DNA of 35,402 nt, from contig JAFRJX010000001.1 in NCBI GenBank assembly GCA_017432025.1, positions 1-35,402 of the forward strand. Direction: 5' to 3'. This document shows, in pieces, positions 16,601 to 24,062 of this stretch (within the stretch, counting starts at the first letter, position 1; every line of letters starts with the position of its first letter). The position numbers and the translations under genes are program-made. Below the pieces are notes generated by a model. The model did not search any database. It was not told the DNA's origin and saw only the letters and a program-made list of their open reading frames with translations. This DNA comes from Candidatus Saccharimonadota bacterium (lineage in GTDB: Bacteria; Patescibacteriota; Saccharimonadia; Saccharimonadales; Saccharimonadaceae).

Positions 16601-19600
16601 TAAGCTCTGCGTCATCCAACAATTGCCGTCAATAAGGCGTTGAATAGTATAGGAATGCATATCACGGTTATCATAAACGGTGGTTGGAGTTGAAGTGCAA
16701 ATTGAAGAACTCATGTTTTGCATAAATGGACCACTAAAGGTGGCAGCAGCGGTAAGGGTAGTATTGCCGGTAATACTTCTTAAATATGTAGAATCGGAGC
16801 TTGCCGTGTCGATGCTACCGGTTGTTGCAGTCCAACTGGAGAAGGAATAACCAGGCCCTAAGGAGGCATTAATAACATACCTTGTGCTTTCTTCGAGGGT
16901 AATAGTTCCATTGTTTGCTACAGAAACACCATTAATAGTAACGTCTGTGATGCCAGTTCCATACGAAACGGTTACAGTGTGAGTTGATTTTTTTAGGATA
17001 CAGCGAATGGCGCGTCCGTAACTACGATTACTACTGCTGTTTGGGGTTACACTCGATGTGTTTAGGTATAAGGAGTATCTATTTGTACCACTGCTTCTCA
17101 TAGAAGACCAGTAGGAAGCACTACTGCCCTGATTGGTTGGAGTGCTATTGCCAAAATAACCAGCAAGAGCGAAAGCGGCTCCTCCGTCTGCAATTCCAGC
17201 TCGCATTTTTGCAAGAGTGTTATATGAACTATTGCTGTAAAGAACACCAAATTCGCCCCAGCTATCGCCGACTGGAAGTCTCCATCCGGCCGGACAGATA
17301 TCATAGAGGGCGTCATACTCATGAGTGCTTCCAGTGATGGTACCGGCGGATGCTGCAACGTAATTGTAGAGGGTTCCATATGGAGTACCGGAAGTGCTAT
17401 CTGTTCCGGAGACATTAATGAACTCGCCGTCATCAAAGGATAGCGAGCCGGAAGTTTTCTTCCAACCGTTAAAGGTGGAAGCATCAACAGTAGTGGCAAT
17501 ATTTGTGTTCGTGGATGTAAGATTTGTTGTGAGGGTAGTACTGCCAAGATCCAGGTTTTCCATCATCCAGCAGCGACCATCGTCGAGACGTTGAACTGTA
17601 TATATATGATTGTCGCGAGTATCTTTTACATAAGATGGGGTAGTGGTGCAGTTACTTAAGGAAAGATTTTGCATAGTATAACCGTTGAAGGATGCGGTGG
17701 CTGTGATGGTGGCATCACTAGTGCCAACGGTAAAAGTTGTAGATTGGCTGGTAGTTGAGCCGATGGTGCCAGAGGTGGCAGACCAATTTGTAAAGGAATA
17801 GCCAGTTGCGACAACCGCATCGATGGAATAACTCATGCCTTCCTCAAGAGTGATAGAGGTATTCTCAGGTACGAGAAGGGTACCACTTACATCGACTTGT
17901 GTAACACTTGTTCCGTCGTATGCAATAGTAATGGTGTGAGACGGCTTTCTAGCCACGCACCGCACGGCCGCGCCTAGATTACGGTTGGCCTCATATTCTA
18001 ATCCTCCCCAATCATCATTGGAGTACATCCACATGGAATCGGAATAACCTGTGGCTGTTGAAGTCCAGTAACTACCGGATTCTCCCTGCGACTGTAAGCT
18101 TGATTGAGAAAACTCACCAGAATATGGGAATGCTGCACCACCGTTAGCGATGGCTGAATGCATACTACTGCCACTATAATTGCTATCAAGACTATTGACT
18201 TCGCTTTCAATTGGTAATCTCCATCCGGCCGGACAAATATCGGAATGAGCATTATAATCGTATGCGTTTCCGGCGACAGTACCAGCGGAGGCGGCATAGT
18301 AATTATAAAGCGTTCCGTATGAAGTGCCGGTCGTAGAATCTGTCCCGCTAAGCGAAACGAATACACCTGAAGTTAAACTGGCTGAGCTAGTGGTCTTTTT
18401 CCAGCTATTAAAGGTGGAAGCGGTCACACTGGCAAATGTATTAGTGTTGGCGCTGGTAAGATCGGTGGTAAGTGTCGTGCGGCCAAGATTAAGGTTTTCG
18501 GCCATCCAGATTCTGCCATCTTTCAATTTAGCAACAGCATAGACTCGATTATCGCGATTGTCGGTCAGGTTATAGGTGGTGTTTTCTGCCATGGAAGCAG
18601 TGATTCCTGCGAGTTCATTTTTGGTTAGATTCTTAAAGTCTTGAAGATAATTAAGATCGGAGATTTGTTTTTTAAGTATGCATCGTATAGCATACCCACT
18701 GTAGCGAGGGCTGACGCCGTTTGAAACATATGATGTACTAACGACTAGATTATACATATATGTGCTACTGTCTCTTTTAGAGGACCAATAGTAGCCATAG
18801 TTGCCTTGGCTGGTAGGAGTGCTATTGGTAAAGTCACCAGAGAGGGCGAAAGCAGCTCCGCTGTTTGCGACTGGCGCTCTCATAAGAGCATTGGAATTAT
18901 ATTCTGCATAGAGAGCCTGAAATTCTCCGGTGCTACCGCCGGTTGGAAGGCGCCAGCCAGCCGGACAAATATCATATTGAGCGTCACTGGTATTTGTTCC
19001 TCCGGTAATAGTTCCGGCAGAAGCAGCATAATAGTTATAAAGGGTGCCGTATGCAGTGCCGGAAGTTGCGTCCGTGCCCTCAATAGGTATTAATTCGCCG
19101 GCGATGTTGGTCGCATTGCCGGAGGTTTTTCTCCAGCCGTTAAAGGTAGATGTAGTAACAGTGGAGCTAATATTGGTATTGGCGCTGGTAAGGTTTGTGG
19201 TAAGAGGAGTACGGCCGAGATCCAGGTTTTCCATCATCCAACAATTACCATCGTCGAGACGCTGTACGGTATAGATATGATTATCACGATTGTCTTTGAC
19301 TAGCCTAGGGGTTGAGGTACAAAGAACGCTACTAAGGTTTTGCATATCTGAACCAATAAATGCTACATTGGCGGTAAGAGTGGCATCGGTGGTACTAATG
19401 GCGTAGGTCGTAGATTGAGTATTACTAGAGCCAATTGTGCCAGAAGTAGCAGACCAGGAATCAAATGAATAGAGGGTCTGGTCGTAGGTCATATTGATTG
19501 GATATGATGCGCCCCGAATTAATTTAACGGTTTCGCCATTTGCAATAGTTACACCGCCGACGGTTACTCCGGTGACGCCGGTACTATAGTTTACTGTGAG

Positions 19601-20218
19601 GATGGAAGACGGGATGATGTTGGCGGTTGCTTCAAGGATTAGATTTTCGTTAATATAAGTGCCGGATGGCAACGAAGTATCGGCACGGGCGCCGAGGGAA
19701 ATAGTGTAGTTTTTAGCGGTGGTGTTTGCGGTCGAAGTGCGGTCTAAAGTGACAGCAGTTGTGCTGACGCCAAAATACCGGCTATTAGATTCAGAATTGT
19801 AGAAGTTCGGTTTAAAGCCCCAACGATTATTAAGGGTGGTGTTGCTGCTAGTTGAGAATTGTTCAGCGGTTACGCTGGAAGCAAGGGAAGTGAATGAGTT
19901 GTCGTCTTTGTCGATGGTAGTTTTGGTGCTACGAACCGATAATGCGTAGCCGGTGTAGTTACTGGTTGCTACAGAGAAGGAAATATCATTAGCACCTGAG
20001 GTAGTAGCAAAGACACCAGTTTTTGATGGGTCAATTGTGATGCTTGCTGCATTATTAATGGAGGTCATAGTAATAGCGGTTTCACCGGTGAGGTCGGTGA
20101 TGGCTTCGGCAGATTCTTGATTCTTAGCGGCTGGGTTGATGATGGAACCAAAAAGGATTACTGCACAGATGGATGCAGCTATGCCAACCGCACGATGTCC
20201 CTTCCGTATTTTTAACAT
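13625..20218 (-). CDS. Giant secreted protein with seven FISUMP domains
   Basis: 2197 residues. An N-terminal signal peptide (hydrophobic AVGIAASICAVILFGSII, likely cleaved after SAEA near 39) precedes a beta-rich domain (about 40-200) shared with other secreted proteins in this window. After that come four repeats of a beta-sheet module containing YSF..W.ATSGTIGS and seven FISUMP domains starting near 292, 543, 849, 1166, 1422, 1728 and 1981. FISUMP (Fibrobacter succinogenes major paralogous domain) hallmarks are DNRDNH.YTVQRL, CWMMENLDLG, YDICPAGWRLPTGG and AIRCILKK. Type A domains (1, 3, 4, 6) have four conserved Cys; type B (2, 5, 7) lack the first two. No LPXTG and no C-terminal membrane helix are seen, so how it stays at the surface is unknown. 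Adhesion or binding is a guess. No Shine-Dalgarno sequence precedes the ATG. Confidence 0.93.
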   Translation of the reverse strand: MLKIRKGHRAVGIAASICAVILFGSIINPAAKNQESAEAITDLTGETAITMTSINNAASITIDPSKTGVFATTSGANDISFSVATSNYTGYALSVRSTKTTIDKDDNSFTSLASSVTAEQFSTSSNTTLNNRWGFKPNFYNSESNSRYFGVSTTAVTLDRTSTANTTAKNYTISLGARADTSLPSGTYINENLILEATANIIPSSILTVNYSTGVTGVTVGGVTIANGETVKLIRGASYPINMTYDQTLYSFDSWSATSGTIGSSNTQSTTYAISTTDATLTANVAFIGSDMQNLSSVLCTSTPRLVKDNRDNHIYTVQRLDDGNCWMMENLDLGRTPLTTNLTSANTNISSTVTTSTFNGWRKTSGNATNIAGELIPIEGTDATSGTAYGTLYNYYAASAGTITGGTNTSDAQYDICPAGWRLPTGGSTGEFQALYAEYNSNALMRAPVANSGAAFALSGDFTNSTPTSQGNYGYYWSSKRDSSTYMYNLVVSTSYVSNGVSPRYSGYAIRCILKKQISDLNYLQDFKNLTKNELAGITASMAENTTYNLTDNRDNRVYAVAKLKDGRIWMAENLNLGRTTLTTDLTSANTNTFASVTASTFNSWKKTTSSASLTSGVFVSLSGTDSTTGTSYGTLYNYYAASAGTVAGNAYDYNAHSDICPAGWRLPIESEVNSLDSNYSGSSMHSAIANGGAAFPYSGEFSQSSLQSQGESGSYWTSTATGYSDSMWMYSNDDWGGLEYEANRNLGAAVRCVARKPSHTITIAYDGTSVTQVDVSGTLLVPENTSITLEEGMSYSIDAVVATGYSFTNWSATSGTIGSTTSQSTTFTVGTSDATITATASFNGYTMQNLSLSNCTTTPSYVKDTRDNHIYTVQRLDDGRCWMMENLDLGSTTLTTNLTSTNTNIATTVDASTFNGWKKTSGSLSFDDGEFINVSGTDSTSGTPYGTLYNYVAASAGTITGSTHEYDALYDICPAGWRLPVGDSWGEFGVLYSNSSYNTLAKMRAGIADGGAAFALAGYFGNSTPTNQGSSASYWSSMRSSGTNRYSLYLNTSSVTPNSSSNRSYGRAIRCILKKSTHTVTVSYGTGITDVTINGVSVANNGTITLEESTRYVINASLGPGYSFSSWTATTGSIDTASSDSTYLRSITGNTTLTAAATFSGPFMQNMSSSICTSTPTTVYDNRDMHSYTIQRLIDGNCWMTQSLDLGRTALTTDLTSSNTNISTTVTASTFNSWKTTSGTDTYDAGEFINITGNDPTSDTPYGTLYNFYTASAGTITGSTTDGNVIYDICPAGWRLPTGGQGEEFDNLYNLLYQEYGSGSVLNTPTTSGGAGFTLDGIFMDGAPYSTGTRGTYWSSTASDNTKMSYLLVTATGGNPYSLSNRSAGRSVRCVLKKQISDLAYLQDFKNLKKGDLIAVANSMADSTTYNLIDNRDNKSYSIAKMKDGRIWMAENLDLGRETLLDNLTADNTNYADNATYTNFDDFKKTSGTQTFVNGEFINVSGTDPTSGTPYGTLYNYAAATMRNISGSTNNKDAIYDICPAGWRLPTGGNTGEFRALSLQYNSNALMRAPIANGGAAFALAGYFTNSTPTLANSVGRYWATTRYSNTEMYGLSLDTSSVYPVNISSRDYGYAIRCIVKKPLHTLKTSIGTGVSRIIIRGSNYLYNNSTIQLEEGETYTIDVELSSGYSFTGWSTTSGTIGSTTTQSTTFTMGAMDATLTVTAGESIQNISSNKCTSTPSQVVDARDNHTYTIQRLNDGRCWMMENLDLGRSALTTDLTSSNTNLSTTVTASTFNSWKKTSGSATYDAGEFISTAGSDATSDTAFGTLYNYYAASAGTISGSNNTNSPQYDICPAGWRLPTGGNFGEFSALYQKYNSYALMRASVANGGAAFALAGSFSNSTPTNWNNGYYWSSTRLNSYVRNMSLSTSTVDPTNSLTYGYTGKSIRCILDEPLTISNITYMQHFKELSSSQKATVLASMADSTTYDLIDNRDNRTYKVAKMKDGKIWMAENLDLGRTTLTNDLTITNTNISSTITASTFNGWKKTSGTNTYTAGEFINTSGTDSTSGTAYGTLYNYYAASAGTKTGNSNSSSAYEDICPAGWRLPTGGTSGETRTIYQQYSASGLMRASIANGGAGFVLSGLFFSNVSYQGTSGYYWTSTWSSSENMDIMSLTDSGTSFGGSARSNGVAIRCVAK
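13628..19345 (-). repeat. Internal tandem duplication of FISUMP modules
   Basis: Within the giant gene the unit A-domain + B-domain + beta repeat recurs. Unit 1 is about 19345-17675 (557 residues) and unit 2 about 16723-15038 (562 residues), with a shorter A + beta-repeat unit at 17674-16724 and a final A + B unit at 15037-13628. A-to-B spacing is 251, 256 and 253 residues, so the copies arose by duplication of a fixed block. Residue positions come from the MQN, IQN or MA(E/D) that begins each domain. Confidence 0.85.
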
Positions 20219-20257
20219 TTTATTTAAATGTTTATTTAAAATGACCTATTTGGTTTT

Positions 20258-20287
20258 ATTTTAGCATAAGCTTTCTTAATTTGTCAA
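20258..20287 (-). promoter_or_regulatory. Promoter of the giant FISUMP gene
   Basis: On the minus strand, TTGACA (20282-20287), 18-bp spacer, TAAAAT (20258-20263), preceded by TGC. It gives a ~33-nt AT-rich leader containing TTTAAATAAA twice in tandem and no Shine-Dalgarno sequence. Confidence 0.75.
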
Positions 20288-20309
20288 ATAAATTTTGTAA
20301 TTTTGTTTA

Positions 20310-20325
20310 TGCTATAATGAAAGTA
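20310..20325 (+). promoter_or_regulatory. Extended -10 promoter giving a predicted leaderless mRNA
   Basis: ATGCTATAAT with TATAAT at 20313-20318, 6 nt before ATG 20325. No Shine-Dalgarno sequence is present. Confidence 0.75.
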
Positions 20326-20915
20326 TGAAAATAAAAAGGCTCATACCTTTGACGATGCTTGGTGCACTGGTGGCAACACCGGTTTTTGCGATGACGTCAG
20401 AGTCGAGTTCGGATGTGCAGTTTACTTTTCAGCCGGTTTTGTCACTTTCTTTTTCCGAATCAAGCCTTTCGATTGGTGATCTTTACCCAGGAACTTTCGG
20501 TCGGAGCAATTACATTGACGTCGTGGTTAACACAAATAGTATTTCTGGTTACACGCTTTCGGCAGCGGTGGGTGATGGCACGACTTATTTAAATACGAAT
20601 TTGATTAATAATAGCACGGCTACTCCATTTACGAGTTTGGCGGCTAATGTAGCGATTGAAACATTTGAAAGTGACAACACCTGGGGATATACGATTGATG
20701 CCGGCGAGACTTATTCCGGTTTGCCATATTACGGTGAGACAAATTGGAAGGTTTTGGGACAAACCGAGAACAATGATGGCAATAAGACATTCCAGTTTGG
20801 AATTGCGGCGAAAGCTTCGGATTCGATGTCGTCCGGCGAATATAAAAATGTCATCCAATTTAGAGTGATTGCAAATCCGATTCCGGAGGAGCCAGAACCG
20901 GAGCCAGGCGTTTGA
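20325..20915 (+). CDS. Small secreted protein with the shared beta-rich domain
   Basis: 196 residues. A classical signal peptide (KRLIPLTMLGALVATPVFA, cleavage after VFA) is followed by one domain resembling the N-terminal domain of the giant FISUMP protein: GYTLSAAV, FTSLAANV, NTWGYTID, FGIAAKASDSMSSGEYKNVI. The tail is Pro/Glu (EEPEPEPGV). It has no cysteine in the mature part, no sortase signal and no membrane anchor. Function is unknown; it is a minimal stand-alone copy of the domain, so it may be a surface-layer or adhesin subunit. It ends with TGA directly upstream of the next promoter. Confidence 0.87.
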   Translation: MKIKRLIPLTMLGALVATPVFAMTSESSSDVQFTFQPVLSLSFSESSLSIGDLYPGTFGRSNYIDVVVNTNSISGYTLSAAVGDGTTYLNTNLINNSTATPFTSLAANVAIETFESDNTWGYTIDAGETYSGLPYYGETNWKVLGQTENNDGNKTFQFGIAAKASDSMSSGEYKNVIQFRVIANPIPEEPEPEPGV

Positions 20916-20916
20916 T

Positions 20917-20950
20917 TTGACTTTTAAATTTTTATGTTATAATAAAGTTA
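20917..20950 (+). promoter_or_regulatory. Promoter giving a predicted leaderless mRNA for the second FISUMP gene
   Basis: TTGACT (20917-20922), 15-bp spacer, TGTTATAAT with TATAAT at 20938-20943. ATG 20950 follows after 6 nt. Confidence 0.77.
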
Positions 20951-22395
20951 TGCTTAGGCATCATACACAAAAACAAAAACTATTTTTGTATCTAATGAGC
21001 GTTTTGATACTGCCAACTTTGTTGGGAGTTTTTTGTAATGTAAATGCGGTGAGAGTTAATTGTGAGACGTCGGATTGTGAAAAAGGTGTGACTTTTCGGG
21101 CACTCGTGAATGAAGTTCTGACGGTTTCGATTTCGGAACCAGAATCGTGGGCGACCGGCGGTTTAACAAATAAAGTGGGAAATCGTAATTATAGTGATTT
21201 ATTAAGAAACCGATTTGGTTTAACAATTTATTCGAATAATCCGGCGGGATTCTCGGTGTTGATGAATACGGCTTCAGTGGCAGGCGCGCTCGTAAACACG
21301 CACGCGTCACTTTCGAGCGATACAATTCCAATGCTAACTTCAAACTGGACAAGAGAAGATACGCTAAGAACTAAATTCTGGGGCTATTCGATTAACGATG
21401 ATAATGAAGATGGTACTTACAGGGCTTTCGCAAAAAGTGGCGAAGCACCAACGGAGATCTTGGCAGTTGATGAGGCATCGATGTCGACGGTGAATCTGTA
21501 TTTTGGAGCGATGGCAGATGACACGATTACTTCTGGTACTTATGAAGAGACAATTATCATTAATGTGGTGACGAATGTGGCGCCAGATGAGCCGATTTAC
21601 ATGCAAGATGTGGACGAATGGGGCGAGTCGCTTGAAGTTGGTGATGAGATTACGGTCAGGGATGCGCGTGACGAAAAAGAATACACGGTGAAGAAAATGC
21701 CGGATGGACACATTTGGATGACGCAGAACCTTGACCATGATATCAATATGGATTATCCGTATGGTCCGGCTAATACCGATATTCCGTCGAGCTGGAATCC
21801 GGGGGCTTCGACTAAGCAAAGTAGCAATACAACTTGGGTAAATTCCAAAGTGATTGAGTCATATGATCCAGGTGATTTGTACTGGAATGGCGAGACTAAT
21901 ACGGCACAGGATTCGACAAACTATGTGGCAGATTCGGGTGATTCGCATTATCATCTCGGAAATTATTACAACTTTGCGGCGGCGCTCGCGGTGAATGATG
22001 CTAGCAGCTACAATGGCGCGAGCCAACTGGTAAACCAATCGATTTGCCCGGCTGGTTGGACTTTGCCAAGGCCAGGCAGTGGCGATGATACGTTCTATGC
22101 ACTGCTTGAAGAATACGGTTTTACGGCGAGTTCGATTAACGGCTCGAATGAAGAAGCGTGGGATGCGCCACTCTACTTCGCACTTACTGGCGTTTGGACG
22201 GGCGAATTAAGATTTGTAGGAAATCGCGGAGTCTTCTTTGCGTCGGCGACTGGCTCATTACCAGATTCGGCAGCGGATTATTCTTTGTATTACAATGGAC
22301 AGACGACGGTAGTCCAAAGCGACAAAGCGGTCGGTGGTGGGCAGACGATTCGTTGCTTTACGAGACCGGCGACAACGACACTTTCATTTGATTAA
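20950..22395 (+). CDS. Secreted FISUMP-domain protein
   Basis: 481 residues from ATG 20950. An in-frame TTG at 20869 lies inside the previous gene and upstream of the promoter, so it is rejected. The signal peptide (LFLYLMSVLILPTLLGVF, likely cleaved after VNA) precedes a beta-rich domain (about 50-215; GFSVLMNTAS, TKFWGYSIND, SGTYEETIIINVVTN) related to those in the neighbouring secreted proteins. A C-terminal FISUMP domain follows (about 230-475; RDEKEYTVKKMPDGHIWMTQ, SICPAGWTLPRPGSG, TIRCF). The FISUMP domain is of the type without the first two Cys. The mature N-terminus has two extra Cys (NCETSDC). It is likely surface-exposed; the ligand is unknown. A glycosyltransferase operon follows at once. 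Confidence 0.9.
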   Translation: MLRHHTQKQKLFLYLMSVLILPTLLGVFCNVNAVRVNCETSDCEKGVTFRALVNEVLTVSISEPESWATGGLTNKVGNRNYSDLLRNRFGLTIYSNNPAGFSVLMNTASVAGALVNTHASLSSDTIPMLTSNWTREDTLRTKFWGYSINDDNEDGTYRAFAKSGEAPTEILAVDEASMSTVNLYFGAMADDTITSGTYEETIIINVVTNVAPDEPIYMQDVDEWGESLEVGDEITVRDARDEKEYTVKKMPDGHIWMTQNLDHDINMDYPYGPANTDIPSSWNPGASTKQSSNTTWVNSKVIESYDPGDLYWNGETNTAQDSTNYVADSGDSHYHLGNYYNFAAALAVNDASSYNGASQLVNQSICPAGWTLPRPGSGDDTFYALLEEYGFTASSINGSNEEAWDAPLYFALTGVWTGELRFVGNRGVFFASATGSLPDSAADYSLYYNGQTTVVQSDKAVGGGQTIRCFTRPATTTLSFD

Positions 22396-22402
22396 GGGAA
22401 AA

Positions 22403-22417
22403 GGTATAATAAAGATA
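22403..22417 (+). promoter_or_regulatory. -10 promoter giving a predicted leaderless mRNA for the GT8 operon
   Basis: TATAAT at 22405-22410, 6 nt before ATG 22417. There is no extended TG and a weak -35 (TTTCAT, 22382-22387, 17 bp upstream, inside the previous gene). Confidence 0.65.
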
Positions 22418-23235
22418 TGAATATTCTCTACTGTGGCGACCAAGGAATTAGCCGCGGAGTATTGGTTTCGATTCTTTCGCTCTTAAAACATAATCGAAAA
22501 GAGCTGAATATTTATATTTTGACGATTAATTATGAAGACACGAAGCCGTTTACGGAGAAATCGACGGCATTTTTAGATGATTTGGTAAAGAAAACGAATT
22601 CCAGAAGTTTTGTGAAGCGCATTGATGCGACGAAGGTGTTTGTTGAGAATTTGCCGAAGAAAAATATGAAATCGTATTTTACGCCGTGCTCGATGCTCCG
22701 CCTTTACATTGATAAGATTCCGGAAATTGCGGCGCTCGACCGTGTCTTATATCTTGATTATGACGTGGTGTGTCGGGATGATTTGACGGAATTTTATAAT
22801 ACGGACTTAAAGGATATTGAAGCGGCGGGTGTGCTGGATATTTATGGTAAGAATTTTTATCATTACAATTTCCCGAAGACGGATTACATGAATTCCGGTG
22901 TGATGCTATTTAATATGGACGAATGCTTAAAGAGTGGGATGTTTTCGAGGGCGGTAGCGAAATGCATGAAAAGATGGATGATGCTAGCAGACCAGGCGGC
23001 CTTAAATAAATCGATTAAAAAACGAAAACTCATGCCGAGAAAATATAATGAACAAGGTGAACGACCGCGAGAAGACACGGTGCTACATCATTTTTCGAAT
23101 AATTTCAAATTCTGGCCGTATTTCAGAGTGCAAAAAGTGAAACCATTTGAGATTGAGAAGATTCATAAGATTTTGAAAATCACCGAGTATGATGATATAT
23201 TAATGAAGTACGAAGAACTGAAAGGGAATTTGTAA
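22417..23235 (+). CDS. Glycosyltransferase family 8 protein
   Basis: 272 residues. Family 8 enzymes are GT-A fold, retaining, Mn2+-dependent transferases that use UDP-hexoses, often galactose or glucose. The sequence begins MNILYCGDQGISRGVLVSI. The metal-binding DxD is D114-Y-D116 in RVLYLDYDVV. Further family motifs are MNSGVMLFNMD and LADQAALN. The C-terminal HHF segment matches the usual HF(x)GxxKPW region only weakly (LHHFSNNFKFWPYF). It is first gene of a three-gene operon; its TAA overlaps the next ATG. Likely substrates are surface glycans or glycolipids, inferred from the context. Confidence 0.92.
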   Translation: MNILYCGDQGISRGVLVSILSLLKHNRKELNIYILTINYEDTKPFTEKSTAFLDDLVKKTNSRSFVKRIDATKVFVENLPKKNMKSYFTPCSMLRLYIDKIPEIAALDRVLYLDYDVVCRDDLTEFYNTDLKDIEAAGVLDIYGKNFYHYNFPKTDYMNSGVMLFNMDECLKSGMFSRAVAKCMKRWMMLADQAALNKSIKKRKLMPRKYNEQGERPREDTVLHHFSNNFKFWPYFRVQKVKPFEIEKIHKILKITEYDDILMKYEELKGNL

Positions 23236-24062
23236 TGGCAAAGGCAGAATTATTCCAGAAAGATTTACCGGAAGAAGAGCGTGTTTTTTATTACGACAAC
23301 GAAGAAGATGATCCAATCAAAACCAAGGAGCAGGAACGAAAAGAAAAAGTTACGTTGCCGGAAGGCTATGAATTCATTCCGAAAAATCCGTTTGTCCGGA
23401 TGTATTCAGCGATACTATTTAGATGTTTTAAGGTTTTCGCGAGATTTTATGCGAGATTTTATCTTCACATGGATATTGTGGGGCGCGAGAAATTCAAGAA
23501 AGTCAAAGGCACCGGCTATGTGATGTATGCCAATCACACGAATCCGTTCCATGATGCATTTTCGCCAGCGTTGGTGGCTAATAAAAGAATCTTTACAATT
23601 ATTTCGCCAGTGAATTTGAAGCTTCCTGGCATTGGTAAATATCTCCCGATGATTGGCGGTATTCCGCTCGGCACGAATGATGAAGAAAAGAAGGCTATGA
23701 ACGAGGCAGTGGACAAAAGAATCAAGCAGAAAAAATGTTTGGTGATTTATCCGGAAGCGCACGTGTGGCCGTATTATACGAAGATTCGTAAATTCCCGGC
23801 CGGCGACAAGTCGTTTAAGTACGCGACCAGAAATAATGTACCGATTTTTACAATGACTACTACTTATCATAAGTCGAAAGTAAAAGGCCAGGCGCGCCCA
23901 GACATGACGGTGTATGTAGATGGTCCATTCTATCCGGACGAGAAACTGACCGATGACCAAAACCGCGCAAAATTAGCGAAAGAAGCTTATGATAGTATGG
24001 TAAAATGGAGTAAGAAGAGTACATATGAGTATTTTCAATACAGGCATAAATCCGCTAAATAA
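23235..24062 (+). CDS. PlsC-like glycerolipid acyltransferase
   Basis: 275 residues. The LPLAT/PlsC fold is indicated by YVMYANHTNPFHDAF (H101, D107), a variant of the NHx4D catalytic motif with five residues between His and Asp, and by the later IYPEAHVWPYYTKIRKFPAG, which matches a PlsC-related subfamily. GIPLG (near 140) precedes it. The N-terminal ~55 residues are charged and soluble; a hydrophobic stretch at 55-75 probably touches the membrane. Family members move acyl chains onto lysophosphatidic acid or related lipids. Sitting between two GT8 genes, this one may acylate a glycolipid. The start overlaps the upstream stop (TAATG). Confidence 0.9.
   Translation: MAKAELFQKDLPEEERVFYYDNEEDDPIKTKEQERKEKVTLPEGYEFIPKNPFVRMYSAILFRCFKVFARFYARFYLHMDIVGREKFKKVKGTGYVMYANHTNPFHDAFSPALVANKRIFTIISPVNLKLPGIGKYLPMIGGIPLGTNDEEKKAMNEAVDKRIKQKKCLVIYPEAHVWPYYTKIRKFPAGDKSFKYATRNNVPIFTMTTTYHKSKVKGQARPDMTVYVDGPFYPDEKLTDDQNRAKLAKEAYDSMVKWSKKSTYEYFQYRHKSAK

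Noticed and set aside
13834-19274. Recurring open frames on both strands across the giant FISUMP gene, and its regular spacing as a possible CRISPR or direct-repeat array
   Set aside because: The recurrence follows from repeated protein domains about 250 residues apart; there are no short identical repeats with unique spacers.
20869-20949. Upstream start of the second FISUMP protein
   Set aside because: It would overlap the preceding gene and its own promoter, and would bury the signal peptide.
23520-23565. Five-residue gap in the NHxxxxxD motif of the PlsC-like protein as a broken active site
   Set aside because: As far as I recall, related PlsC subfamily members have NHT....D with the same spacing, and the downstream YPEAH.WPYYTKIR motif is intact.
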